This document shows, in pieces, positions 16,201 through 23,839 of a stretch of 36,037 nt of DNA. Every line of letters begins with the position of its first letter. Position 1 is the stretch's first letter. This DNA comes from Bacteroidota bacterium. GTDB taxonomy: Bacteria; Bacteroidota; Bacteroidia; Flavobacteriales; Weeksellaceae. Location of the stretch: positions 1 to 36,037 of the forward strand of contig JAEWOD010000034.1 in assembly GCA_023461035.1 (NCBI GenBank). The letters run 5' to 3'. The notes beneath the pieces are model-generated. The model ran no database searches. It worked only from the letters and a program-made list of their open reading frames with translations, and was not told where the DNA came from. The position numbers and the translations under genes are program-made.

Positions 16201-18638
16201 TTGAATAATCCTTTTGGAAAAGGAATTTCTCCTTTTTGTAAATCAACAATTGTATTAACTACTTTGTTGTAGTCAATATTTTCAGCACTAAAATCTATTT
16301 CTTTTAACTTTCGGAGTATATCTTTTTCACGGGCAATAAGGCTTTCTTTCCATTTCACATACCATTCTTCAGTTGTCCATTGGTCTGATTCTTTTGGTTC
16401 ACTTAATCGGATTAATGGCAATAACTTTTTCAAGGCCTTTTCTGAATAAGCACAATATCTTGATGTAAAATTTGGATAATTCACGAAATCCTTGATAATT
16501 TTTTCTTTAACTTCATTATCAATGTCGAACCCTTTAAAATAGTTATTGAAAAAAGTGACAGCACTTTTGTTGTCATTTGCTGTTCTTTCTTTATAGCTTA
16601 CCGAATACAGATAATGCCAAAGCTCTCTTTCCTTTTCCTGCATTAAAAAATCTGTATATTCAGCAAATCCGCACCGCTTAAAGCGAGTAGCAAAACTCAC
16701 TCTTGTTTCATTGCCTTTTATTTCTTCATCTTCGGGGAAGTTCCAAGCGTAATTACTGTCTTTTGGTTTATAATCAATCTTAAACTTCTTTTTACAATAG
16801 GCAAGAAACTGGTCTTGACTTAAAGATTTTCGGTTGTTCAATTCCTCAAATAATTCTTGATATTCTTTTTCACTTTTGAAGTAGTCCTTTGTAATATCTT
16901 GATTGGTCAATGACTTTCCACCGACTTCTTTTTCAAGTTGAATCAATCTTAAATTATGCAATTTGTCCCAAATTCTGAATTCCTGAAAATACGGATGTGA
17001 TGTAGAAACTACTTTGATGTAAACAGGTTCTTTTTTTGTTTTCAACTCTCCTGTTTCTATATCGACTTCTTCGATTGGATTACCATTTTTATCCTCAACA
17101 TTTTTCCAATAACGGATTTCATATTTACAGTTGGCTATCTCTGATTTCTTACTGTTTAATGGTCTTTGGTACAATAAAACATCTTCTACCAACAAATGTT
17201 GAATAGCACTCTTATTCTTCAACAAAGATTCTTGATGATTTTTATTTTTCGGATACAGTATATTTACACATTGCTCAAACACTTTCTTATCTTCCAAACC
17301 TTTATTAAACTGTTTTTGTGTGGTAATTATTTGGTTTAATTCTTCACGATAAAAATCTCTATCTACTACTTGGAACATTCCACCTATGATTTTGGTGCGA
17401 TTGTCGGTTTGGGCATCATTTTTCAGAACATTATAGATTCTTGTGCTAATATATTTTTTAGGTTCTTTAGTGTTATAATCAATATATCCATTGTCATAAT
17501 TATACGTCAAAGCCTCCTTTTCTGTTTTCTTTTTCAGTAAAGTCCAATCGTTTGAATTGTCACTAAAATCAGGTTTTCTAAATGATTGTTTTTTCAGGTT
17601 TTTATTTGAATCAAATTCTGAAGCTACTATATAATCATATTTTTTTCCTTGTAACTTATTAAATTGATTGGTATAATTCTTCTTTTCCGAAATATCTTCC
17701 CATCCATTTGAGAATTTAAAAGTGTATTTATGAGCATTTTTATTATCGGTTTTTTCATAAACAACATCTTGAATTTCCAATTCATAAATATCAATTACAC
17801 TAAATGTTGATTTGTCAATATCCCCATTTTCTTTTAGAATAGACGTTTTGACAATCTCCTTTAAATCATCTTTAAATGTCATTTGAACATCAGAATACTC
17901 TTTGTAAACAAAATTATCATTGCCTTCCAAATGAATCTCGTAATACTGTCTACCATCTTTGTCTATGTTTGGAATTACTTCTTTTACTCTCAAATCGAGT
18001 TCTTCAATTATTTCGTTCTCTTTAATAGATTTATCTTCAACCTCTGTCTTTTCATAACCTCGTTTTTGATTATAACTCAACAACACCCAAGCTAATTCCC
18101 CCAAACTAATTTCTTTAGAAAGAGCTTTTTGTCGCAAATAATACAACGTCCAATCATAAGGAATACGATTCCCTTTTTTATTTTTTACATTTTCGCTTCC
18201 TATATCACCAAGCATTTCTTTATAGGAATCCATAAAAAGAAACCCAGCTTTCTTATTTTTTTGTTTAGACAAATACGCTAATTTAGGTTCTGAATTTTTC
18301 TTAAATTGCCCACTCCTCTCTCCTTTTTCGTTATTAAAATCAATTTCAAGTTTATAATGTTTCGGAAGTGCATCAAGTAAGTCAAGAACCAAATGGAGTC
18401 TATCTCTCCTCAATAAATAACGCTCATTCAAACGCCTTGGCCCTCTTTTCTCAGTTCTTTGAGCTGCTGTACTTTTTATTTTCCCACTACTCTCAAAGTC
18501 ACTGATTTCACCTGCATCCATCGGTAAAATGCGAGAACCTAATCCTATAATTTTTACAATTCCTTTTTCGTGGTCAATTTCAATCAAAGCCCACCCAATC
18601 GAGTTCGTCCCCAAATCCAATCCTAAAATTCTTTTCAT
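13260..18638 (-). CDS. cas9: Cas9 RNA-guided endonuclease, type II-C, unusually long
   Basis: One intact 1792-aa frame has all catalytic residues: RuvC-I D8 (ILGLDLGTNSIGWAL), arginine-rich bridge helix about 58-81, RuvC-II E905 (KIHLEVGREL), HNH D1036-H1037 with N1060 (NIDHVFPQ ... EVNKLKSDQTG), RuvC-III H1237 and D1240 (HRHHALDALVVAL). The recognition lobe spans about 82-895 and the segment after RuvC-III about 1241-1792. It ends CWKLKVDRLGYISKA, as in Bacteroidota Cas9 proteins. Common II-C proteins are about 1000-1100 aa and Bacteroidota ones about 1400-1500, so extra length sits both between the bridge helix and RuvC-II and at the C-terminus (PAM-interacting side). Much of it is AT-rich (about 25% G+C in sampled lines at the start of the gene), unlike cas1. 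Confidence 0.97.
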   Translation of the reverse strand: MKRILGLDLGTNSIGWALIEIDHEKGIVKIIGLGSRILPMDAGEISDFESSGKIKSTAAQRTEKRGPRRLNERYLLRRDRLHLVLDLLDALPKHYKLEIDFNNEKGERSGQFKKNSEPKLAYLSKQKNKKAGFLFMDSYKEMLGDIGSENVKNKKGNRIPYDWTLYYLRQKALSKEISLGELAWVLLSYNQKRGYEKTEVEDKSIKENEIIEELDLRVKEVIPNIDKDGRQYYEIHLEGNDNFVYKEYSDVQMTFKDDLKEIVKTSILKENGDIDKSTFSVIDIYELEIQDVVYEKTDNKNAHKYTFKFSNGWEDISEKKNYTNQFNKLQGKKYDYIVASEFDSNKNLKKQSFRKPDFSDNSNDWTLLKKKTEKEALTYNYDNGYIDYNTKEPKKYISTRIYNVLKNDAQTDNRTKIIGGMFQVVDRDFYREELNQIITTQKQFNKGLEDKKVFEQCVNILYPKNKNHQESLLKNKSAIQHLLVEDVLLYQRPLNSKKSEIANCKYEIRYWKNVEDKNGNPIEEVDIETGELKTKKEPVYIKVVSTSHPYFQEFRIWDKLHNLRLIQLEKEVGGKSLTNQDITKDYFKSEKEYQELFEELNNRKSLSQDQFLAYCKKKFKIDYKPKDSNYAWNFPEDEEIKGNETRVSFATRFKRCGFAEYTDFLMQEKERELWHYLYSVSYKERTANDNKSAVTFFNNYFKGFDIDNEVKEKIIKDFVNYPNFTSRYCAYSEKALKKLLPLIRLSEPKESDQWTTEEWYVKWKESLIAREKDILRKLKEIDFSAENIDYNKVVNTIVDLQKGEIPFPKGLFNIFRNFEKLEEFKNLNLTQASYLVYGRHSELAQAKYWTSPDEIRKQLHQELKQHSLNNPVAEKVLLEMMQIVADIWDYYGEGKERFFSKIHLEVGRELKKSAKEKESETKRMSGNRAQNKRIRQVLEEFLANNPYNANPKNSDHIERLKIVEEGAEHTKNTDKDFFNDKSYSKKDIEDILKKPHITQEDFDKYKLWIEQGYKSPYTNLIIKLTDLFDGNKYNIDHVFPQASVTNNSLSNKVVCEREVNKLKSDQTGRDFINNPKQREIYCTAHNRNVSVVSDEVYVSNIKTQFSGTKRYILLSKDIPKGFTNSQMNNARHIARKAMELLSHIVREPGEVEFRSKNVLPVTGMVTTELKRVWKLDQVWRELVAPRFIRLNELTQSNLFGDWQVSKNGQKYFDCNLDESIREKDESYDIKRIDHRHHALDALVVALCTEEHVNYINNINANAKSENYGKQKQIEKYRQTLKRKIKFTKKDDEQDENNWYYMLPGEIRQTVAENSRRDSVLEKSYLYKEFESFGQDYKKMILTALQDTIVTFKQNLRVINKTVNRYNKTPNKNKFEKQNTDNGQQQNWSIRRSLGKDTFYGRQTINGEEKIVIRKDLDTSFNSDKIKTISDSAGRTKNILLNHLKQFDTVELPLEEAINCFEALLEKQEFEAIINDSENGFQSVDDLIAHLRENTYKYRKTDYSKLNVFIDKISERDFRNEKQFNGKIEEHPEIAFTPEEIEEMNKSENIRKLNDDKNHKPIKKVKISRGFGNQRALNEEDKESVKSKQYIVNDAGSNLYLGFYERIYQDDNGNEARERKFKGIGLMDLIETLKQDKTKRFNPLPDKIYNEKLNKDNELNEYRIVFTLSPLDLVYVPTDEEIENLSKVDFNNLTKEQTERIYKYVDGSEDIANFVPYSVSKPIWRFHGKNNKDIFKELSNNGKINIPEKELIQNEFGLGSQQNKNQNMIDGKTQVKKICWKLKVDRLGYISKA

Positions 18639-18750
18639 AAGTTTAAATTTTCAAGCTCAATTTAACAAAAAAGCCATTCGCATGCATATTACAATTAACT
18701 TTTTTTATCTCCTTACGGTTTCCCGTAATTAGATTAAAAAATTTATTCTT

Positions 18751-18758
18751 TATATTTG
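18751..18758 (+). promoter_or_regulatory. -7 promoter element of the tracrRNA (TATATTTG)
   Basis: TATATTTG fits the Bacteroidota -7 consensus TAnnTTTG exactly and would place the start at about 18763-18765, precisely where the anti-repeat begins. No clear -33 TTG is present. The 18639-18750 stretch also carries the divergent cas9 promoter and a small inverted repeat TTACGG-TTTC-CCGTAA (18713-18728). Confidence 0.6.
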
Positions 18759-18762
18759 TTCT

Positions 18763-18851
18763 ACAAATTATTGAAAGCAATTCACAATAAGGATTATTCC
18801 GTTGTGAAAACATTTGGGTTGCCTCTTGTCCATAATCAGGAGGCATTTTTT
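18763..18851 (+). ncRNA. tracrRNA of the type II-C system
   Basis: Bases 18763-18788 are the anti-repeat: 24 Watson-Crick pairs, one G-U pair and one mismatch against the first 26 bases of the CRISPR repeat. It continues with CAATAAGGATTATTCCG, the nexus-like motif I recall from II-C tracrRNAs, within arms TTCACAA (18781-18787) and TTGTGAA (18802-18808). It ends in an intrinsic terminator: stem 18820-18828 with 18837-18845 (9 bp, one G-T) and six T at 18846-18851. The predicted length of about 89 nt is normal. It is transcribed away from cas9 from the cas9 upstream region. Confidence 0.92.
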
Positions 18852-18913
18852 ATACCCAAATGTTTCACGAGTTCCTCAAATAATCAATAAACAATTACAC
18901 GAGTAATACATCC

Positions 18914-18937
18914 AAGGCGGGGCAACTCGCCTTTTTT
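18914..18937 (+). terminator. Second intrinsic terminator downstream of tracrRNA
   Basis: The stem AAGGCGGG / CTCGCCTT (8 bp, one G-T) closes a GCAA tetraloop and is followed by six T. It lies 63 bases past the first tracrRNA terminator with no gene between, so it either backs up that terminator or ends a longer tracrRNA form. It also insulates parA from read-through. Confidence 0.75.
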
Positions 18938-19029
18938 ATTCCCCGAAATCTTCCTTTGTTTATAAAATTCCACAGCTGAATTTTATTCCTCGTTTTTGTT
19001 GTCGTATTTTTACGCTCGATTTTTAAACT

Positions 19030-19803
19030 ATGGGTAAAATAATCGCAATCGCCAATCAGAAAGGTGGAGTAGGAAAAACCACAACAGCTGTCAATTTAGC
19101 GGCATCATTGGGTGTACTGGAGAAAAAAACTTTATTGATTGATGCAGATCCGCAGGCCAATGCCACTTCCGGCTTAGGACTCAATGTAGAAGAAGTTGAA
19201 AAAGGAACCTATGAAGTTCTGGAACATGAAATCTCAGCCAGAGAAGCCGTTCAAAAAACCCAATCACCCAACCTCGACATCATTCCTGCCCATGTGGATT
19301 TGGTAGCGGCAGAAATCGAAATCGTTGATCATGAAAACCGCGAATATTTACTCAAAGAAGCCCTGAACGAAATCAAAGATGAGTATGATTATATCATCAT
19401 CGATTGCGCGCCTTCTCTCGGTTTGATTACCTTAAATGCCCTTACGGCTGCAGATTCGGTCATCATTCCGATTCAGTGCGAATATTTTGCATTGGAAGGT
19501 TTGGGGAAACTTTTAAACACGATAAAGGGTGTACAACAGCATCACAATAAAAATTTGGATATAGAAGGTTTATTGTTGACCATGCACGATTCCCGTTTGC
19601 GTCTGTCCAATCAGGTAGTGGAAGAAGTGAACAGCCACTTTCCGCAGATGGTTTTTGAGACCATCATCCAGCGAAATGTCCGGCTTTCGGAAGCACCCAG
19701 TTTTGGTGAAGCCATAATCGCTTATGATGCCGGAAGCAAGGGTGCGGAAAATTACTTAAATTTGGCTCGTGAATTTTTAGTGAAAAACAACGACGTAAAA
19801 TAG
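19030..19803 (+). CDS. parA: Chromosome-partitioning ATPase ParA/Soj
   Basis: The 257-aa deviant-Walker ATPase dimerises on DNA with ATP and drives segregation of ParB-parS complexes. Its Walker A is KGGVGKTTTA at residues 11-20, with the signature lysine K11, followed by LLIDADPQANATSGLG and the Walker B DYIIIDCAPSLG. The length is standard for chromosomal ParA. A possible -7 box TATTTTTA lies at 19005-19012. It is the first gene of parA-parB-DUF5683-dapB-lepB-WbqC, an order I recall as conserved in Flavobacteriia. Confidence 0.96.
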   Translation: MGKIIAIANQKGGVGKTTTAVNLAASLGVLEKKTLLIDADPQANATSGLGLNVEEVEKGTYEVLEHEISAREAVQKTQSPNLDIIPAHVDLVAAEIEIVDHENREYLLKEALNEIKDEYDYIIIDCAPSLGLITLNALTAADSVIIPIQCEYFALEGLGKLLNTIKGVQQHHNKNLDIEGLLLTMHDSRLRLSNQVVEEVNSHFPQMVFETIIQRNVRLSEAPSFGEAIIAYDAGSKGAENYLNLAREFLVKNNDVK

Positions 19804-19824
19804 TTGAAGTGTTTAGCGTTATGA

Positions 19825-19845
19825 GTTGTAAATTGCTTTCAAAAA
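19825..19845 (+). repeat. Orphan CRISPR-repeat-like fragment between parA and parB
   Basis: GTTGTAAATTGCTTTCAAAAA matches the first 21 bases of the CRISPR repeat with a single change (G to A at position 6). The similarity stops after that, and no partner repeat is found 30 bp away. It lies in the same orientation as the array and contains most of the segment that pairs with the tracrRNA. The remaining parA-parB gap is AT-rich apart from the palindrome at 19882-19901. Confidence 0.7.
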
Positions 19846-19881
19846 CACAAAACAATTTAAAGTTTAATATAAAAGAAAATT

Positions 19882-19901
19882 CCTCCCGCCGCGGCGGGAG
19901 G
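19882..19901. repeat. 20-bp perfect GC-rich palindrome just before parB
   Basis: CCTCCCGCCGCGGCGGGAGG is a perfect palindrome, 18 of 20 bases G or C, in an AT-rich surrounding, and ends 10 bases before the parB ATG. A related core (CCGCC ... GGCGG) is seen at 21451-21464, so it is probably a REP-type element. At this position the hairpin would sit in the ribosome-binding region of parB. Confidence 0.75.
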
Positions 19902-19911
19902 TCAGAAGGGG

Positions 19912-20790
19912 ATGGCAAAAACAAATAATCGTTTAGGAAGAGGACTTTCCGCTTTGTTGAAAGATGAACCCAATGTGGTTTCAGCTTCCGATAAAGGTGC
20001 GGAAAAACTCGTTGGAAATATAGTAGAAGTCGATTTAAAAAAGATCAAAACCAATCCTTATCAGCCCAGAACCAATTTTGACAAAAATGCGCTGGACGAT
20101 TTGGTGAAATCCATTTCCGTCCTCGGGGTTATCCAGCCGATTACCGTCCGGAAAATTGACAGCGGATATGAATTAATTTCAGGTGAAAGACGTTTTCGTG
20201 CTTCGCAAATCGTGGGATTGGAAACCATTCCGGCATATATCCGATTGGCCAATGACCAGGAAATGCTGGAAATGGCTTTGGTAGAAAACATCCAGCGTCA
20301 GGATTTAGATGCCATCGAAATTGCACTTTCCTATCAACGGCTTTTGGACGAAATCAATTTGACCCAGGAACAATTGAGCCATAGAGTCGGAAAAGACAGA
20401 ACTTCTATTTCCAATTATTTGCGGTTGTTAAAGTTAGATCCTATCATCCAAACCGGAATCCGGGACGGCATGATTTCCATGGGACACGGAAGAGCCATCA
20501 TTGCTGTGGATGATATCGATTTGCAATTGGAAATTTATGAAAAAGTAATCGGTGACAATCTTTCAGTTCGCGAAACTGAAAAATTGATACAATTATATAA
20601 AAAACCGGGTGCCAAAAAAATAGCCAAATCCAATGAATTACCAAACGAATATAAAAAAGCACTATTAAGAATTGCTGAAAATATTCAGTTTCCGGTGGAA
20701 ATAAAACGTACCAAAAACGGAAAGGGAAAAATCATCATTGATTTTAATTCGGATCAGGAATTTAACCGGCTTCGAAAACTATTGGAATGA
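19912..20790 (+). CDS. parB: Chromosome-partitioning protein ParB/Spo0J
   Basis: The 292-aa CTP-dependent DNA clamp binds parS. The N-terminal NRLGRGLSALL motif (about 6-16) stimulates ParA, the CTP-binding domain holds GERRFRAS at 91-98 and ENIQRQDLDAIE shortly after, the parS-reading HTH is around 145-170 (LTQEQLSHRVGKDRTSISNYLRLL), and a C-terminal dimerisation domain ends at LLE. It starts 108 bp after parA. The upstream GC-rich palindrome may lower its translation. No good parS site was found in the window. Confidence 0.96.
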   Translation: MAKTNNRLGRGLSALLKDEPNVVSASDKGAEKLVGNIVEVDLKKIKTNPYQPRTNFDKNALDDLVKSISVLGVIQPITVRKIDSGYELISGERRFRASQIVGLETIPAYIRLANDQEMLEMALVENIQRQDLDAIEIALSYQRLLDEINLTQEQLSHRVGKDRTSISNYLRLLKLDPIIQTGIRDGMISMGHGRAIIAVDDIDLQLEIYEKVIGDNLSVRETEKLIQLYKKPGAKKIAKSNELPNEYKKALLRIAENIQFPVEIKRTKNGKGKIIIDFNSDQEFNRLRKLLE

Positions 20791-21377
20791 AATATTTGAT
20801 TTTAATTATCCTTATTTTTTCCGGTTTGTCATATGGACAAGTCGAAAACGATTCTGTAGAAATAACACAACCTATAACAGAAATAGTGGCTGTTGATGCA
20901 ACTGCCAAAATCGACACCATCGATTATCTGACCATGAAAAACCCGATCAGAGCTTCTTTATATTCGGCTATTTTTCCGGGCATGGGACAGATTTATAACG
21001 ACAAATGGTGGAAGGCACCTTTGGTTTGGGGGATTTTGGGAACCGGAGCCGGATTTATCATTCATTATAACAACCAATACAAAGAATTCCGCGGTTATTA
21101 TTTGGACAAATTATATGGTTATCCACTGGAAAATCCTACACTGAACAATATGAGTGTGGAACAATTAGCCAATATCCAGGACGACAGAAAACGTTCCCGT
21201 GATTATGCCATCGCCCTGACAGCTTTGGGATACATTCTGAACATAGTAGATGCGACAGTTGACGCACATCTTTACGGGATCAAAAAAGACCCCGATTTAT
21301 CCTTTCAACCCATCATGATTCAAAATCTCCAAACTGCCGAATTGGCTATGGGAGTTGGGGTGAGTTATAAGTTTTGA
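20787..21377 (+). CDS. DUF5683 family membrane protein
   Basis: The 196-aa protein has a signal peptide (MKYLILIILIFSGLSYGQ), a conserved NPIRASLYSAIFPGMGQIYNDKWWKAP block (about 51-78), one or two membrane-spanning segments after it, and a short C-terminal tail ending in YKF. Its ATG overlaps the last bases of parB (ATGA), so the two are translationally coupled. I recall proteins of this family immediately after parB in Flavobacteriia. Function unknown; an envelope or cell-division role would be a guess. Confidence 0.85.
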   Translation: MKYLILIILIFSGLSYGQVENDSVEITQPITEIVAVDATAKIDTIDYLTMKNPIRASLYSAIFPGMGQIYNDKWWKAPLVWGILGTGAGFIIHYNNQYKEFRGYYLDKLYGYPLENPTLNNMSVEQLANIQDDRKRSRDYAIALTALGYILNIVDATVDAHLYGIKKDPDLSFQPIMIQNLQTAELAMGVGVSYKF

Positions 21378-21450
21378 TCAAAGATTGAGGATGGAAGATG
21401 GAAGTATTCTCTCTTCTAAATTTAATTCAACTTTAAACCTGAAACACTTG

Positions 21451-21464
21451 TCCGCCGTGGCGGA
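21451..21464. repeat. REP-like palindrome (TCCGCC-GT-GGCGGA) before dapB
   Basis: Six-bp GC-rich arms flank a GT centre, 24 bases upstream of the dapB ATG in otherwise AT-rich sequence. It shares its core with 19882-19901 and its layout with 55-68. Confidence 0.6.
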
Positions 21465-21488
21465 TTAAACTTTAAACAAAATTCAAAA

Positions 21489-22193
21489 ATGAACATAGCA
21501 CTGATCGGATACGGAAAAATGGGCAAAGCCATTGAAGAAATTCTCATCGAAAGAGGACATACCGTCGTAGCTAAACTGAACAAAAAACCCGAGACGGAAG
21601 ATTTAAAAAATGCAGAGGTTGCCATAGAATTTTCTCATCCGGAAGCCGCATTTGAAAATATAAAAACCCTACTTGAAAATAAAATCCCGACGATTTCAGG
21701 TACCACCGGATGGATCGATAAATTAGAAGAAATAAAAAAGATAAATACTGAAAATAGCAGTGCATTTTTATATGGTTCCAATTTTAGTCTGGGCGTGAAT
21801 TTATTTTTCGAATTAAATGAAAAATTGTCCAAACTGATGGCTAAATATCCCGAATATAAAATTGAAATCGAAGAAATCCATCACACCCAAAAATTAGATG
21901 CACCCAGCGGAACAGCCATCTCGCTTGCAGAACAAATCATAAATAATTCTTCTATAAAAAAATGGGAATTGGATGGGAAATCTTCCGATGAAAACATACC
22001 GATTTTTGCCAAACGCATCGACAACGTCCCCGGAACACATACGGTTTCCTATCACTCTGAAATCGATTCTATCGAAATCAAACATACGGCGCATACCAGA
22101 AAAGGATTTGCTTTGGGAGCCGTTCTGGCAGCCGAATGGATTCATGGAAAACAAGGATTTTTTACGATGAAAGATGTTTTGGGTTTAAATTAA
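21489..22193 (+). CDS. dapB: 4-hydroxy-tetrahydrodipicolinate reductase
   Basis: This enzyme reduces the dihydrodipicolinate intermediate of the diaminopimelate/lysine pathway with NAD(P)H, supplying peptidoglycan. At 234 aa it is slightly short for the family, as is usual in Flavobacteriia. The nucleotide-binding motif GYGKMG is at residues 7-12, and the active-site segment HHTQKLDAPSGTA at 131-143 has the catalytic histidine pair H131/H132 and substrate lysine K135. It is followed 53 bp later by lepB. Confidence 0.95.
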   Translation: MNIALIGYGKMGKAIEEILIERGHTVVAKLNKKPETEDLKNAEVAIEFSHPEAAFENIKTLLENKIPTISGTTGWIDKLEEIKKINTENSSAFLYGSNFSLGVNLFFELNEKLSKLMAKYPEYKIEIEEIHHTQKLDAPSGTAISLAEQIINNSSIKKWELDGKSSDENIPIFAKRIDNVPGTHTVSYHSEIDSIEIKHTAHTRKGFALGAVLAAEWIHGKQGFFTMKDVLGLN

Positions 22194-22246
22194 CAAACCA
22201 CTTTCGCTGAAAATATTAAATTAGCACTCTTAAAATTCACATCTCT

Positions 22247-23806
22247 ATGGAATTATTATTCAACTGGCTGATTGCGTTCATTTTATACAACATAATTTAC
22301 GGAGCATCCACTTGGCAGCTTTATAAAAAAGCAGGCAGGAAAGCTTGGGAAGCTTTTATTCCCTTTTACAATTTCTGGATCGGGCTTGACCTGATAAAAC
22401 GTCCGAAATGGTGGATTATCCTTTTCTTCACTCCAATTGTTGCTCCCCTTATGTGGTGGGTATATTGGGTGGATTTTGGAAGAGCATTCGGGAAAAGAAC
22501 CTGGACAGATGCTATTTTGATGATTGTCACAGTCGGGCTTTATTCTTTCTATTTGAATTATGTAGAAAAACCCGATTATGAAGGCCCGGAAGAGCGAAAA
22601 GGAACCTTCATTGCCGCTTTGATATTTGCCATTGTGTTGGCAACACTTGTTCATACGTGGTTCATCCAACCGATGGTCGTACCTACCGGTTCCATGGAAA
22701 ATACCATCAAAATAGGTGATGCGCTTTTTGTGGATAAAATGAGTTATGGCGTAAGAGTTCCCTTCACGCCTATCGGCATTCCTTTTTCCGAATTTATCAA
22801 TAGGAAAGCTTTTGTAGACAAAGCAAGACTTCCTTATATGCGCCTTCCCGGCTGGAGAGATTTGAAAGCCAACGATATAGTGGTTTTTAATTATCCTACC
22901 GATTCGGCATTCAGCGCAATTGACCGGAAAGATGCTTACGTCAAACGTTTGGTGGGAATGCCCGGTGATACGATTGAATTTGACGATGCGGTTTTAAAAG
23001 TAAATGGTAAACCTTTCATCCCGAAAAAAGATTCCTGGGTACAACACAGTTACCTGATTATTTCAAAAATACCTTTCAGTGCCCAATTGATGTATGAAAC
23101 CTATGGATTATTGGACGGGACAGACTTTGTGGTCATTGGCAGAAGTGAAAATCAATACTCTTATATTTTCAAAGCTTTGACCCAACAAATGGCGGAAGAA
23201 TTTAAAAAGAACCCCAATGTGATTTCAGTCGAACAGAAAATAACACCAAAAGGACAAAAAGATGAACGTTTTTACCGAGATGGAAAGATTGATAGTACAT
23301 ATACGATTTTCCCATTGGACAAAAACTGGAACCAGGATAATTACGGACCACTTTATATCCCGAAAAAAGGAGATGTCGTAAAATTGGACAAAAATACAAT
23401 TACCGAATATTACAACATCATCAAAAACTATGAACACAATGATTTAAAAATAGAAGGCGATAAAATTCTTATCAACGGAAAAGAAACCCGCCAATATGAA
23501 ATCAAACAGGATTATTTCTTCATGATCGGAGATAACCGAAACCAATCACTGGATGCACGTTTCTTCGGATTTGTTCCCGAAGAAAACATCATAGGCCGTC
23601 CGATTTTTGTTTGGGCCAACATGAACGGAATGTTTGAACCCGCTCCGAAAAAATTCATCTGGAGCCGATTTATGACCTCCATCAATAACGACAATCCGGA
23701 CAAAAAGTCCTATGGGATTTATGTACTAATTGCATTGGTCGCCTTTTTCACTTGGGATTATTTCCGCATCAAAAAGAAAAAACAAAGAGAAAACGAAAAC
23801 AAATAA
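22247..23806 (+). CDS. lepB: Signal peptidase I with N-terminal DUF5684-like membrane domain
   Basis: It cleaves signal peptides of exported proteins at the outer face of the inner membrane. Residues 1-105 form a separate membrane domain (several helices, PFYNFWIGLDLI, DUF5684-like). Then comes a membrane anchor (about 119-139) and the peptidase: catalytic serine S149 in VPTGSMENTI, general-base lysine K233 in DAYVKRLVGMPGD, and the conserved GDNRNQSLDARFFGFV box near the end, followed by a C-terminal helix and a basic tail. At 519 aa it is much longer than the 324-aa E. coli enzyme because of the N-terminal domain and a large insertion (about 255-420) between the K233 box and the GDNR box. 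This form is usual in Bacteroidota. Confidence 0.93.
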   Translation: MELLFNWLIAFILYNIIYGASTWQLYKKAGRKAWEAFIPFYNFWIGLDLIKRPKWWIILFFTPIVAPLMWWVYWVDFGRAFGKRTWTDAILMIVTVGLYSFYLNYVEKPDYEGPEERKGTFIAALIFAIVLATLVHTWFIQPMVVPTGSMENTIKIGDALFVDKMSYGVRVPFTPIGIPFSEFINRKAFVDKARLPYMRLPGWRDLKANDIVVFNYPTDSAFSAIDRKDAYVKRLVGMPGDTIEFDDAVLKVNGKPFIPKKDSWVQHSYLIISKIPFSAQLMYETYGLLDGTDFVVIGRSENQYSYIFKALTQQMAEEFKKNPNVISVEQKITPKGQKDERFYRDGKIDSTYTIFPLDKNWNQDNYGPLYIPKKGDVVKLDKNTITEYYNIIKNYEHNDLKIEGDKILINGKETRQYEIKQDYFFMIGDNRNQSLDARFFGFVPEENIIGRPIFVWANMNGMFEPAPKKFIWSRFMTSINNDNPDKKSYGIYVLIALVAFFTWDYFRIKKKKQRENENK

Positions 23807-23839
23807 TTCATTTTGAGTACTAATTCTAAGACGGATTCA

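Noticed and set aside
18861..18876. TGTTTCACGAGTTCCT as a possible parS site near parAB
   Set aside because: Only the left half fits the parS consensus (about 11 of 16 bases). The sequence is fully explained as the right arm of the inverted repeat around the tracrRNA terminator.
19804..19845. Second anti-repeat (minus strand) as an alternative tracrRNA between parA and parB
   Set aside because: The minus strand lacks the CAATAAGG motif, a nexus hairpin and a terminator after the anti-repeat-like stretch.
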